Source: Triticum aestivum
Taxonomy: Eukaryota; Streptophyta; Magnoliopsida; Poales; Poaceae
DNA: 64,000 bases
Reading direction: 5' to 3'
NCBI RefSeq assembly: GCF_018294505.1
Contig: NC_057804.1
Span: forward strand, 255,669,251-255,733,250
Shown: positions 1 to 12,968 of the stretch, in pieces
Position numbering within the stretch: the stretch's first letter is position 1
Layout of the letters: every line of letters begins with the position of its first letter
Position numbers and translations under genes: made by a program
The notes under the pieces: generated by a model
What the model was told of the DNA's origin: nothing
The model's input: the letters and a program-made list of their open reading frames with translations, nothing else
Databases searched by the model: none

Positions 1-1591
1 TTAATGTCACTAGTATGCCTCTACTTGACTAGCTCATTAATCAATGATGGTTATGTTTCCTAACCATAGACATGTGTTGTCATTTGATTAACGGGATCAC
101 ATCATTAGGAGAATGATGTGATTGACTTGACCCATTCCGTTAGCCTAGCACTTGATCGTTTAGTATGTTGCTATTGCTTTCTTCATGACTTATACAAAGT
201 TCCTACAACTATGCGATTATGCAACTCCCATTTACCGGAAGAACACTTTGTGTGCTACCAAACGTCACAACATAACTGGGTGATTATAAAGGAGCTCTAC
301 AGGTGTCTCCGAAGGTACATGTTGAGTTGGCGGATTTCGAGATTAGGATTTGTCAGTCCGATTGTCGGAGAGGTATCTCTGGGCCCTCTTGGTAATGCAC
401 ATCCCTATAAGCCTTGCAAGCAATGTAGCTAATGAGTTAGTTACGGAATGATGCATTACGTAACAAGTAAAGAGACTTGACGGTAACGAGATTGAATTAG
501 GTATTGGATACCGACGATCGAATCTCGGGCAAGTAACATACCGATGATAAAGGGAACAACGTATGTTGTTATGCGGTTTGACCGATAAAGATCTTCATAG
601 AATATGTAGGAGCCAATATGAGCATCCGGGTTCCGCTATTGGTTATTGACCGGAAACAGTTCTAGGTCATGTCTACATAGTTCTCGAACCCGTAGGGTCC
701 GCACGCTTAACGTTACGATGACAGTTTTATTATGAGTTTATAAGTTTTGATGTACCGAAGATTGTTCGGAGTCCTGGATGTGATCACGAACATGACGAGG
801 AGTCTTGAAATGGTCGAGACATAAAGATTGATATATTGGAAGCCTATATTTTGATATCGGAAACGTTCCGGGTGAAATCGGGATTTTACCGGAGTACCGG
901 GGGGTTACCGGAACCCCCCCGGGGGTTAATGGGCCTACATGGGCCATGAGGGAGAAGAGGAGGCCGGCCAGGGCAGGCCGCGCGCCCCCTCTCCCCCTAG
1001 TTCGAATAGGACAAGGAAGGGGGGGCCCTTTCCTCTTTCCCCTCCCCCCTTTTCTTCTCCACCAAGGCAAGAGGGGGGAGTCCTACTCCCGGTGGGAGTA
1101 GGACTCCTACGGGCGCACCCCTAGGGGCCGGCCGCACCTCCCCCCTCCCTCCTTTATTTCCGGGGGCAGGGGGCACCTCTAGACACACAAGTTGATCATC
1201 ATGATCGTTCCTTAGCCGTGTGCGGTGCCCCCCTCCACCATATTCCACCTCGGTAATATCGTTGCGGTGCTTAGGCGAAGCCCTGTGTCGGTAGAACATC
1301 ATCATCATCACCACACCGTCGTGCTGACGGAACTCATCCCCGACACCCTGCTGGATCGGAGTCCGGGGATCATCATCGAGCTGAACATGTGCTGAACTCG
1401 GAGGTGCCGTATGTTCGGTGCTTGGATCGGTCGGATCGTGAAGACGTACGACTACATCAACCGCGTTGTCATAACACTTCCACTTACGGTCTACGAGGGT
1501 ACGTGGACAACACTCTCCCCTCTCGTTGCTATGCATCACCATGATCTTGCGTGTGCGTAGGAATTTTTTTGAAATTACTACGTTCCCAACA
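1..1591 (+). repeat. 5' LTR of the Angela-type element (truncated by window start)
   Basis: Aligns along its length to 6979-8583. It ends CCCAACA at 1591. Point differences and small indels separate the two LTRs, so the insertion is not very recent. Near 1153 it reads TTTATTTCCGG where the other LTR has TTTATATATGG, so the likely TATA box of the promoter-bearing LTR is lost. A C7G5 tract at 914-925 corresponds to a much longer C/G tract in the 3' LTR. Confidence 0.93.
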
Positions 1592-1592
1592 G

Positions 1593-1604
1593 TGGCATCC
1601 GAGT
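1593..1604 (+). promoter_or_regulatory. Primer-binding site, tRNA-iMet type
   Basis: TGGCATCCGAGT starts 2 bp after the LTR. It resembles the plant initiator-methionine tRNA complement TGGTATCAGAGC with mismatches. This is the usual primer of Copia elements. Confidence 0.75.
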
Positions 1605-2829
1605 CTGGTTTTATGCGTAGATGTTATATGCACGAGTAGAACACAAGTGAGTTGTGGGCGATATAAGTCATACTGCTTACCAGCATGTCATACTTTGGTT
1701 CAGCGGCATTGTGAGATGAAGCGGCCCGGACCGACATTACGTGTACGCTTACGCGAGACTAGTTTCACCGCTACGAGCCCTCGTTGCTTAAAGGTGACCG
1801 GCGGGTGTCTGTATCTCTCACTTTAGTTGAACCGAGTGTGCCTACGCCCGGTCCTTGCGAAGGTTAAAGCAGCACCAACTTGACAAACTATCATTGGGGT
1901 CTTGATGCGTAGGTAAGAACGGTTCTTGCTCAGCCTGTAGCAGCCACGTAAAATTTGCAACAACAAAGTAGAGGACGTCTAACTTGTTTTTGTAGGCCAT
2001 GTTGTGATGTGATATGGTCAAGATGTGATGCTATATTTTATTGTATGAGATGATCATGTTTTGTAACCGACGTTATCGGCAACTGGCAGGAGCCATATGG
2101 TTATCGCTTTATTGTATGAAATGCAAACGCCCTGTAATTGCTTTACTTTATTACTAAGCGGTAGTGATAGTGGTAGAAGCAATAGATGGCATAACGACAA
2201 CGATGCTACGATGGAGATCAAGGTGTCGCACCGGTGATGATGGTGATCATGATGGTGCTTCGAAGATGGAGATCCCAAGCACAAGATGATGATGACCATA
2301 TCATATCACTTATATTGATTGCATGTGATGTTTATCCTTTATGCATCTTATCTTGCTTTGATTGACGGTAGCATTTTAAGATGATCTCTCACTAAATTAT
2401 CAAGAAGTGTTCTCCCTGAGTATGCACCGTTGTGAAAGTTCTTCGTGCTGAGACACCACGTGATGATCGGGTGTGATAGGCTCCACTTTCAAATACAACG
2501 GGTGCAAAACAGTTGCACACACGGAATACTCAGGTTAAACTTGATGAGCCTAGCATATACAGATATGGCCTCGGAACACGGAGACCGAAAGTTCGAACGT
2601 GAATCATATAGTAGATATGATCAACATAGTGATGTTCACCATTGAAAACTACTCCATCTCACATGATAATCGGACATGGTTTAGTTGATTTGGATCACGT
2701 GATCACTTAGATGACTAGAGAGATGTTTGTCTAAGTGGGAGTTCTTAAGTAATATGATTAATTGAACTTAAATTTATCATGAACTTAGTACCTGATAGTA
2801 TTTTGCTTGTCTATGTTTGATGTAGATAG
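1605..2829 (+). other. Untranslated leader of the Angela-type element
   Basis: About 1.2 kb between the primer-binding site and the first gag ATG, with no reading frame of note. It carries GATGATGG-like runs around 2180-2300. A long leader is normal for the Angela/BARE group, where packaging and dimerisation signals are expected. I cannot place such signals precisely. Confidence 0.7.
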
Positions 2830-5800
2830 ATGGCTCGTGCTGTTTTTCCATTGAATTTTAATGCGTTCCTTGAGAAAGCTAAGTTGAAAGATGATGGTAG
2901 CAATTACACGGACTGGGTCCGTAACCTGAGGATTATCCTCATTACTGCACAGAAGAATTACGTCCTGGAAGCACCGCTGGGTGCCAGGCCTGCTACTGAT
3001 GCAAATGACGATGTGAAGAACGTCTGGCAGAGCAAAGCTGATGACTACTCGATAGTTCAGTGTGCCATGCTTTACGGCTTGGAACCGGGTCTTCAACGAT
3101 GTTTTGAACGTCATGGAGCATATGAGATGTTCCAAGAGTTGAAGTAAATATTTCAAGCAAATGCCCGGATTGAGAGATATGAAGTCTCCAATAAGTTCTA
3201 TAGCTGTAAGATGGAGGAGAATAGTTCTGTCAGTGAACACATACTCAAAATGTCTGGGTATAATAATCACTTGATTCAACTGGGAGTTAATCTTCCTGAT
3301 GATAGTGTCATTGACAGAATTCTTCAATCACTGCCACCAAGCTACAAGAGCTTCGTGATGAACTATAATATGAAAGGGATGGACAAGACTATTCCCGAGC
3401 TCTTCGCAATGCTAAAGGCTACGGAGGTAGAAATCAAGAAGGAGCATCAAGTGTTGATGGTCAATAAGACCACAAGTTTCAAGAAAAAGGGCAAAGGGAA
3501 GAAGAAGGGGAACTTCAAGAAGAACAGCAAACAAGTTGCTGCTCAAGAGAAGAAACCCAAGTCTGGACCTAAGCCTGAGACTAAGTGCTTCTACTGCAAG
3601 CAGACTGGACACTGGAAGCGGAACTGCCCCAAGTATTTGGCGGATAAGAAGGATGGCAAAGTGAACAAAGGTATATGTGATATACATGTTATTGATGTGT
3701 ACCTTACTAATGCTCGTAGTAGCACCTGGGTATTTGATACTGGTTCTGTTGCTAATATTTGCAACTCGAAACAGGGACTACGGATTAAGCGAAGATTGGC
3801 TAAGGACGAGGTGACGATGCGCGTGGGAAATGGTTCCAAAGTCGATGTGATCGCGGTCGGCACGCTACCTCTACATCTACCATCGGGATTAGTTTTAGAC
3901 CTAAATAATTGTTATTTGGTGCCAGCGTTGAGCATGAACATTATATCTGGATCTTGTTTGATGTGAGACGGTTATTCATTTAAATCAGAGAATAATGGTT
4001 GTTCTATTTATATGAGTAATATCTTTTATGGTCATGCACCCTTGAAGAGTGGTCTATTTTTATTAAATCTCGATAGTAGTGATACACATATTCATAATGT
4101 TGAAACCAAAAGATGCAGAGTTGATAATGATAGTGCAACTTATTTATGGAACTGCCATTTAGGTCATATCGGTGTAAAGTGCATGAAGAAACTCCATACT
4201 AATGGACTTTTGGAATCACTTGATTATGAATCACTTGATACTTGCGAACCGTGCCTCATGGGCAAGATGACTAAAACGCCATTCTCCGGAACTATGGAGC
4301 GAGCAAGTGATTTGTTGGAAATCATACATACTGATGTATGTGGTCCAATGAATATTGAGGCTCGCGGCGGGTATCGTTATTTTCTCACCTTCATAGATGA
4401 TTTGAGCAGATATGGGTATATCTACTTGATGAAACACAAGTCTGAAACATTTGAAAAGTTCAAAGAATTTCAGAGTGAAGTGGAAAATCATCGTAACAAG
4501 AAAATAAAATTTCTACGATCTGATCGTGGAGGAGAATATTTGAGTTATGAGTTTGGTTTACATTTGAAACAATGTGGAATAGTTTCGCAACTCACACCAC
4601 TCGGAACACCACAATGAAATGGTGTGTCTGAACGTTGTAATCGTACTTTACTGGATAAGGTGCGATCTATGATGTCTCTTACTGATTTACCGCTATTGTT
4701 TTGGGGTTATGCTTTAGAGACGGCAGCATTCACGTTAAATAGGGCACCATCAAAATCCGTTGAGACGACGCCTTATGAACTATGGTTTGGCAAGAAACCA
4801 AAGTTTTCGTTTCTTAAAGTTTGGGGCTGTGATGCTTATGTGAAGAAACTTCAACCAGATAAGCTCGAACCCAAATTGGAGAAATGTGTCTTCATAGGAT
4901 ACCCAAAAGAGACTATTGGGTACACCTTCTATCACAGATCTGAGGGCAAGATTTTCGTTGCTAAATTCGGATCCTTTCTAGAGAAGGAGTTTCTCTCGAA
5001 AGAAGTGAGTGGGAGGAAAGTAGAACTTGATGAGGTAATTGTACCTGCTCCCTTATTGGAAAGTAGTTCATCACAAGAACCGGTTCCTGTGACAACTACA
5101 CCAATTAGTGAGGAAGCTAATGATATTGATCATGAAACTTCAGATCAAGTTTCTACTGAACCTCGTAGGTCTACCAGAGTAAGATCTGCACCAGAGTGGT
5201 ACGGTAATCCTATTTTGGAATTCATGTTACTTGACCATGGCAAACCTACGAACTATGAGGAAGCGATGATGAGCCCAGATTCCGCAAAATGGCTTGAAGC
5301 CATGAAATCTGAGATAGGATCCATGTATGAGAACACAGTATGGACTTTGGTTGACTTGCCCGATGATCGGCAAGACATTGAGAATAAATTGATCTTCAAG
5401 AAGAAGACTGACGCTGATCGTAATGTAACTGTCTACAAAGCTCGACTTGTTGCAAAAGGTTTTCGACAAGTTCAAGGGGTTGACTACGATGAGACTTCCT
5501 CACCCGTAGCGATGCTTAAGTCTGTCCGAATCATGTTAGCAATTGCTGCATTTATGATTATGAAATTTGGCAAATGGATGTCAAAACTGCATTCTTGAAT
5601 GGATTTCTGGAAGAAGAGTTGTATATGATGCAACCGGAAGGTTTCGTCGATCCAAAAGGAGCTAACAAAGTGTGCAAGCTCCAGCGATCCATTTATGGAC
5701 TGGTGCAAGCATCTCGGAGTTGGAATAAACGCTTTGATAGTGTGATCAAAGCATATGGTTTTATACAGACTTTTGGAGAAGCCTGTATTTACAAGAAAGT

Positions 5801-6815
5801 GAGTGGGAGCTCTGTAGCATTTCTGATATTATATGTAGATGACATATTATTAATTGGAAATGATATAGAATTTCTGGATAGCATAAAGGGATACTTGAAT
5901 AATAGTTTTTCAATGAAAGACCTTGGTGAAGCTACTTACATATTGGGAATCAAGATCTATAGAGATAGATCAAGACGCTTAATTGGACTTTCACAAAGCA
6001 CATACCTTGATAAAGTTTTGAAAAAGTTCAAAATGGATCAGGCAAAGAAAGGGTTCTTGCATGTATTACAAGGTGTGAAGTTGAGTCAGACTCAATGCCC
6101 GACCACCACACAAGATAGAGAGAAAATGAAAGATGGTCCCTATGCTTCAGCCATAGGCTCTATCATGTATGCAATGCCGTGTACCAGACCTGACGTTTGC
6201 TTAGCAATAAGCTTGGCAGGTAGGTACCAAAGTAATCCAGGAGTGGATCACTGGACAGCGGTCAAGAACATCCTGAAATTCCTGAAAAGGACTAAGGATA
6301 TGTTTCTCGTTTATGGAGGTGACAATGAGCTACTCGTAAATGGTTACGTCGATGCAAGCTTTGACACTGATCCAGACTATTCTAAATCGCAAACCGGATA
6401 CGTGTTTTTATTAAACGGTGGAGTTGTAAGTTGGTGCAGTTCTAAACAAAGCGTCGTGGCGGGATCTACATGCGAAGCGGAGTACATAGCTGCTTCGGAA
6501 GCAGCAAATGAAGGAGTCTGGATGAAGGAGTTCATTTCCGATCTAGGTGTCATACCTAGTGCATCGGGACCAATGAAGATCTTCTATGACAATACTGGTG
6601 CAATTGCCTTGGCAAAGGAATCCAGATTTCACAAGAGGACCAAGCACATCAAGAGACGCTTCAATTCTATCCGGGACCAAGTCCATGTGGGAGACATAGA
6701 GATTTGCAAGATACATACGGATCTGAATATTGCAGACCCGTTGACTAAGCCTCTTCCACGAGCAAAACATGATCATCACCAAGACTCCATGGGTGTTAGA
6801 ATCATTACTGTGTAA
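2830..6815 (+). pseudogene. Broken Copia gag-pol polyprotein
   Basis: One ancestral reading frame starting at ATG 2830. Gag runs to about 3640 and ends in a CCHC zinc knuckle (C-x2-C-x4-H-x4-C, 3586-3627) after a Lys-rich stretch. The aspartic protease has the DTGS active site at 3736-3747. The integrase has an HHCC zinc-binding region near 4150-4260 and the DDE core with its first Asp in HTDVCGP, the second in RSDRGG and a following Glu. The reverse transcriptase has the YVDD box at 5832-5843. RNase H ends at 6815. Lesions: TAA at 3145-3147, TGA at 3964-3966, TGA at 4615-4617, and a frameshift between about 5545 and 5574 that moves the rest into another frame. Each piece is otherwise well conserved, which suggests moderate age. 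No functional polyprotein can be made. Confidence 0.95.
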
Positions 6816-6837
6816 TCTAGATTATTGACTCTAGTGC

Positions 6838-6848
6838 AAGTGGGAGAC
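6838..6848 (+). promoter_or_regulatory. Polypurine tract of the Angela-type element
   Basis: AAGTGGGAGAC lies immediately before the 3' LTR start TGAAGG at 6849. This is the expected site for plus-strand DNA priming. Confidence 0.8.
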
Positions 6849-8583
6849 TGAAGGAAATATGCCCTAGAGGCAATAATAAAGTTATTATTTATTTCCTAAT
6901 ATCATGATAAATGTTTATTATTCATGCTAGAATTGTATTAACCGGAAACATAATACATGTGTGAATACATAGACAAACTTAATGTTACTAGTATGCCTCT
7001 ACTTGACTAGCTCATTAATCAATGATGGTTATGTTTCCTAACCATAGACATGTGTTCTCATTTGATTAACGGGATCACATCATTAGGAGAATGATGTGAT
7101 TGACTTGACCCATTCCGTTAGCCTAGCACTTGATCATTACTTGCTATTGCTTTCTTCATGACTTATACAAAGTTCCTACAACTATGAGATTATGCAACTC
7201 CCGTTTACCGGAAGAACACTTTGTGTGCTACCAAACGTCACAACGTAACTGGGTGATTATAAAGGAGCTCTACAGGTGTCTCCTAAGGTACATGTTGAGT
7301 TGGCGTATTTCGGGATTAGAATTTGTCACTCCGATTGTCGGAGAGGTATCTCTGGGCCCTCTCGGTAATGCACAACACTATAAGCCTTGCAAGCCATGTA
7401 GCTAATGCGTTAGTTACGGAATGATGCATTACGTAACGAGTAAAGAGACTTGCCGGTAATGAGATTGAACTAGGTATTGGATACCGATGATTGAATCTCG
7501 GGCAAGTAACATACCGATGACAAAGGGAACAACATATGTTGTTATGCGGTTTGACCGATAAAGATCTTCGTAGAATATGTAGGAGCCAATATGAGCATCC
7601 AGGTTCCTCTACTGATTATTGACCGGAAACAGTTCTAGGTCATGTCTACATAGTTCTTGAACCCGTAGGGTCCGCACGCTTAACGTTACGATCGCAGTTT
7701 TTTATGAGTTTATAAGTTTTGATGTACCGAAGGTTGTTCGAAGTCCCGGATGTGATCACGGACATGACGAGGAGTCTCGAAATGGTCGAGACATAAATAT
7801 TGATATATTGGAAGCCTATATTTGGATATCGGAAACGTTCCGGGTGAAATCGGGATTTTACCGGAGTACCGGGGGGTTACCAGAACCCCCCCCCCCCGGG
7901 GGGGGGGGGATTAATGGGCCTACATGGGCCATGAGGGAGAAGAGGAGGGCCGGCCAGGGCAGGCCGCGCGCCCCCTCCGCCCTAGTCCGAATAGGACAAG
8001 GAAGGGGGGCGGCGCCCCCCTTTCCTCTTTCCCCTCCCCCCTTTCGTTCTCCACCAAGGCAAGAGGGGGGAGTCCTACTCCTGGTGGGAGTAGGACTCCT
8101 CCAGGCGCACCCCTAGGGGTCGGCCGCACCTCCCCCTCCCTCCTTTATATATGGGGGCAGGGGGGCACCTCTAGACACACAAGTTGATCATCGTGATCAT
8201 TCCTTAGCCGTGTGCGGTGCCCCCCTCCACCATATTCCACCTCGGTCATATCGTTGCGGTGCTTAGGCGAAGCCCCTCGTCGATAGAACATCATCATCGT
8301 CACCACGCCGTCGTGCTGACAGAACTCATCCCCGACACCCTGCTGGATTGGAGTCCGGGGATTGTCATCGAGCTGAACGTGTGCTGAACTCGGAGGTGCC
8401 GTACGTTCGGTGCTTGGATCAGTCAGACCGTGAAGACGTCCGACTACATCAACCGCGTTGTCATAACGCTTCCGCTTACGGTCTACGAGGGTACGTGGAC
8501 AACACTCTCCCCTCTCGTTGCTATGCATCACCATGATCTTGCGTGTGCGTTGGAATTTTTTTGATATTACTACGTTCCCAACA
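6849..8583 (+). repeat. 3' LTR of the Angela-type element (complete, 1735 bp)
   Basis: Runs from TGAAGG to CCAACA and matches 1-1591. TTTATATATGG at about 8144-8154 is a plausible TATA box that the 5' LTR lacks. At 7886-7909 there is a run of 12 C followed by 12 G, against C7G5 in the partner LTR. Confidence 0.95.
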
Positions 8584-8659
8584 CTCCAGTGCCACCGTGA
8601 TCCAACTCGCCATATCCTCATAAGCCGCCACCTGCCCGACGTCGCTCGCCACGTCCGCC

Positions 8660-9178
8660 ATGCCCCCGCCCGTCCGTGGTAGGCGACGCCGGAGGTGGTC
8701 ACCATCGGAACTAGTGTTCGGTTTTTCACCGGAAGGCAGATGGAGGGAGGAGGCATTCTATTTGTCTTTAGATGGCAATGCGCAGATCGAGGAGTTGTTG
8801 GAGCGTGACCGCATGGCGGAGGAGCAGGAGTTGTTGGAGCGCAACCGCCTGGCGGAGGAGCAGCGTATTGCCGATTTGCGCCGCCAGCGGGACATGGAGC
8901 AGCAGCGCAACGACACTCTGAGTCGTGAGCAGAGCGCCCACAACTAGGCCGACTATGTGGAGGCCGGTGCCCGGCAAATAGCCTTGGAGGGTGTCGGGCA
9001 CGCACGCGTTCGTGACGACGATTTTTACTACCTGCTCGTCAAGTGGGTTTCCCGCTTGGAAGCCGAAGCTTCAGTGGACCACGCCGGCATGGAAAGGGCC
9101 AACGCGCGTGAGGAACGCACCCTATCACACCTCTGGCAAGTCCAAGGCGAGGTGTAGGACGCCGGTGCCGGCGTTTAG
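8660..9178 (+). pseudogene. Copy-A homologue of the 175-codon coiled-coil reading frame, broken
   Basis: Matches 16159-16677 codon for codon over 519 bp with no frameshift. The first ATG of the copy-B frame is ACG here, so the first ATG is the downstream MPPP one. TAG at 8945-8947 replaces a Trp codon in mid-protein. A second TAG at 9155-9157 replaces Gln near the end (copy B reads GCGCAG, copy A GTGTAG). The Arg-rich N-terminus and the duplicated EELLER-xx-LAEEQ coiled-coil unit are still readable. Angela ends only 76 bp upstream, so the native promoter is gone. Confidence 0.7.
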
Positions 9179-10549
9179 CGTGTACCACAGATGGCGGCCG
9201 GCATCGTCTAGTTAGCTAAGAGTAAGTTAGTACTTGTCTAATGGGAGTAGATAGTTAACTTGGCTATGATGGTTGTCAACGTGGAAGTCCAGTACTCTAT
9301 ATGTGGATCAGACATGTTACTTTGCTCTGAATGTTGAACTTTCCGTTTGAACGTATGGAATGGGCTGTTATTTTTTTAAATGGGTTGTATTTGTCCTCCA
9401 CGGGTTTAGAAGCTGACTTGTGGGCCTAGCAAGTTGACGCGTACACAATCAGGAGATGATTGTACGTGGATAGGATGACAGCAGGGACCCGCCAAGGTCA
9501 TGGTAGTACACAATCAAGTGCCTCCTTATTTGAAGCCAATAAAAAATGGCTCCTCCTAGTGGATTTCTGACATCTGGGTCCCAAGCCATTGTCAACGTAG
9601 TCAATAAACGAGAGAATTGCACAACGAGCGGCTGACACCAGGGACCCAGCAGCTTGCCCAATTATTTTTGTTTTGGGTTAATTTGATAAATGCCTCCGAG
9701 AAATGCCACGGCAATTTCCAAACTTTGAAAAATGCCATTTCATGCCATTTCTAGTGGCATTTTTCGAAGTCTAGAGTGGCGTTTTTCAAAGTTTGCAAAC
9801 CGTAGTGGCGTTTTTCAAAGTTTGCAAAAATTGCAGTGGCATTATTCAAAGTTTGGAAATTGCAGTGGCATTTTTGTGAATCGCCATAATTGGAGTGGCA
9901 TTCATCTAATTTGTTTTTGAGACAGAAGCAGGGTGTCAACTGGGCTGTGCGGGACACACTGGCCTGTCTAGACAGCCTTTTCTTTTATGTTTACCACAGA
10001 CCAGCCCGGTAGTTTTTTTTCTTTCTGAAAATGGCTAGCCCAGTTTGTTTGTGATTTGTCAAGTAAATCGATTTATCAGGCATGTTGGGCTGCAAATCTT
10101 TCAAGACGAAGAGAGGTTCATTCGGCTGGCCGAGAAAATGGCCTATCAGTAATGAGAAATGGGTTGTACATTTTTAAAACACATCAAACCGGCAATTAGT
10201 TTCAAATATATTTTTTTCATTTCGATATTTTAAATTGCATTGATTTTTATGCGTGGACAATTTATTGGATTTTATATTGATAAACATTTATTTTTAAAAT
10301 CAGTCTGAATGTGACTCGAAATTTCGGGATTAAAAACAGTTCAGACCACACCGACATATGCAAAATTTCGTATAATTTTTTAACCGTGGCCACAATATGG
10401 GCTGTAATGCTAACAAAAAGAATATGGGCTCCAAAAAATCCGTAAGAATTAGCAAATCGGTTGTAAACTATTTGAAATAATGGCAGATGGGTTGTATGCT
10501 GTTTTCCACGGATTTGAGGCTTTCCACAGATAGCCTATATACTGTTGGA
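9179..10549. repeat. AT-rich spacer of block A with short AGTGGCATTTTTC repeats
   Basis: No coding sequence seen. At about 9690-9905 a motif of about 30 bp (AGTGGCATTTTTCAAAGTTTG with variants) recurs about six times with varied spacing. The same array is present in copy B near 17210-17430, so it predates the duplication. Confidence 0.7.
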
Positions 10550-12720
10550 TGTCCATCCAACGGCCGTCGTGCTTCTTCAATCTCTGCTCTTCCTGCTCCA
10601 GCCGCTCAAACAAGTGCCGGCGGGACTGCCTGCTCCCTCCTCCCCGCGGTCGGCTATGCTGCCGCGCAGGCCTCACCGCCCCACCGTACTCCCATCGTTG
10701 GCCTATCCATCCCTCTACTCACCCACACTCCCACACCTGCTGTTATTCTCCGGCGACGGCAGACGAACCAGTAAACCCTCATACAGTCGTACACCCCTCC
10801 GCGTGGGAAACAACTGCCGAGTCTTCCCTGCCTCCATGTCGTTCCCTTCCTAGGCCTCGCCGTCATCCACCGCTCTGGTGCTCTCGGCGTGGCGTGGTCA
10901 ATGTGGTCCACGACCGACATGCATCTGAAGTGGACTGTACGTGGAGAGGCTGACAACTGAGTCCACGGCCGCACGCAAGGAAATGCCTCCTTATTACGCG
11001 CAAAATAATGATTACTCCACCTGACATTTGGGACCCACCAAAAGGGCCACTGTATTTCGCGAAAAAACATTACCGCCGCTGACAGCTCGGACCCACCAGC
11101 TATATCTTCGCACGGAAGGAAGTGCCTCCTTATTACGCCCAAAAAAAGAATACTCCCCCTGCTAGCTGGGACCCAGTATAGTGGGCCTACTAAGTTGACA
11201 GGGACGAAGGGCTTTGTCAAGTTAGTCAATATGCATGATTCTAGCTCGACTGGCCGTACGATGCCCATCCAACGGCCATAGTGCTTCTTCAACCTCTGGT
11301 CTTCTTGCTCCAGCCGCCCAAAGCAGCGTCGGTCGTGCCGCCTGCTCCTGCCTCCCGTGGCCGGCTGTGCTGCTACGGAGGCCTCACCGCCCCCATACTA
11401 CTCCCACCGCTGGTCAGGCCATCCCTCCACTCCACTCACCCACACCCCATGTTATTCTACGGCGATGGCAGCGCAGCCGAACCAGTGAACCCTCGTACTC
11501 CTCTCCGCGTGGGCATCCACTGCCGCGTCTTCCCCGGCTCCGCCTCGTCCCCTTCCTAGGCCTCGCCGTCGTCCACCGCTGTGGTGCTCTCGGTGCGGCA
11601 TGGTCAATGTGGTCAACGACTGAATTCCATCGGAAGAATACTGTACGTGGAGAGGCTGACAGCTGGGTCCACGGCAGCCGCTAGGAAGTGCCTCCTTATT
11701 ACGCGGAAAATAATTATTCCTCCACCTGACAGTAGGGACCCACCAGACGGGCCACCAGTATTTCACGAAAAAAACATTTGCCCCTGACTGCTGGGACCCA
11801 CCCGACGGGCCACCGTATTTGGCGAAAAAAAATGTTCCCCCTGCTGTCAGCTCAGACCCACTAGAAGTGCCTCCTTATTACACACAAAAAAATGAATACC
11901 CCCCTGCTAGCTGGGACCCACCTTGGTGGGAGGCTGACTTGTGGGCCTACTAAGTTGACGGGGACGGAGGGCTTTGTCAACTTAGTCAATATAAACGATT
12001 CTAGCTCCAGTGACCGAACGATGTCCATCCAACGGTCGTAGTGCTTCTTCAACCTCTAGTCTTCTTGCTCCAGCCGCCCAAAGCAGCACCGGTCGTGCTG
12101 CATGCTCCTGCCTCCCGTGGCCGGATGTGCTGTCATGGAGGCCTCACCGCCCCCTACTATTCCTACCGCTGGCCAGGCCCTGCGGCGACGGCAGCCTCAC
12201 ACCGCAGCCGCACCAGTGAACCCTCGTACTCCTCTCCGCGTGGGCTTCCACTGCCGCGTCTTCCCGGGCTCCCCATCGTCCCCTTCCTAAGCCTTGGCGT
12301 CGTCCACCGCCCTGGTGCTCTCGGTGCGGCATGGTCAACATGGTCAAGGAACAACTTCCATCGGACGTGGACTGTATGTGGAGAGGCTGACAGCTGGGTC
12401 CACGGCCGCAGCAAGAAAGTGCCTCCTTATTACGCGGAAAATAATTATTCCTCCACCTGACAGCGGGGACCCACCGGACGGGCCACCATATTTCGTGAAA
12501 AAAAACGTTTCCCCCTGACTGCTGGGACCCACCAGCTACACCTTCGCACGCAAGGAAGTGCGTCCGGGCAAAAAAAACGATTCGCCCACCTGACTGCTGG
12601 GACCCACCAGCTACATCTTTGCACGCAAGGATGTGCGTCCGGGCAAAAAACGATTCGCCTCCCTGACTGCTGGGACCCACTAGCTACATCTTCGCACGCA
12701 AGGAAGTGCCTGACAATCGG
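10550..12720. repeat. Three tandem ~0.7-kb repeats, block A
   Basis: Units start at the shared TGTCCATCCAACGG-like motif at 10550, 11262 and 12022, giving periods of 712 and 760 bp. Each unit has a GC-rich half with alternating CTCC/CCGCC motifs and a half with repeated GCCTCCTTATTACGC and CTGACAGC-type motifs. Open frames inside are multi-frame by-products of GC richness, not genes. Large subterminal repeats are usual in CACTA elements. Confidence 0.8.
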
Positions 12721-12968
12721 GACCGACCTAGTCGAAGCGTACGTAGCGTTGTCATTCTGGTCGCGAACATGTATGTACATATATACTGGTGGATGTAGAG
12801 GCGCGCACATGTCGTAGTAGAGGCGCGCACGTAGCATGTACACGTACCTACAGCGGCGAGGGTGCAAGAAAGAAAATACGGCCACGTACATACATACGGG
12901 TAGGGTCTCGAACGCCTACTCACACATACGTACATGGCTGGCTTGGAACGGAGAAACAGCGTCGTTGT

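Larger units (their letters stand above)
1..8583 (+). mobile_element. Angela-type Copia LTR retrotransposon, 5' end outside the window
   Basis: Ty1/Copia element in the order LTR, primer-binding site, gag, protease, integrase, reverse transcriptase, RNase H, polypurine tract, LTR. Integrase before reverse transcriptase is diagnostic of Copia. The LTR starts TGAAGGAAATATGCC and ends CGTTCCCAACA, which I recognise from memory as the Angela/BARE-1/WIS group of Triticeae. Comparison with the complete right LTR shows that about 130 bp of the left LTR lies before base 1. The bases after the right LTR are CTCCA, a candidate 5-bp target duplication whose partner is off-window. The element sits in the left part of CACTA block A, because the same block resumes uninterrupted near 16081. 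The coding region is dead, so mobility would need proteins supplied in trans. Confidence 0.95.

Noticed and set aside
997..1542. 181-codon minus-strand open frame in the Angela LTR
   Set aside because: It lies entirely in LTR promoter/R sequence, and the corresponding frame in the 3' LTR is different. Not a known LTR protein.
1..8583. Angela element as two unrelated solo LTRs
   Set aside because: The primer-binding site, gag-pol order and polypurine tract between the LTRs show one full-length element.
8145..9005. 286-codon minus-strand open frame
   Set aside because: It spans the Angela 3' LTR and the CACTA block and is antisense to the coiled-coil frame. It follows from GC-rich composition.
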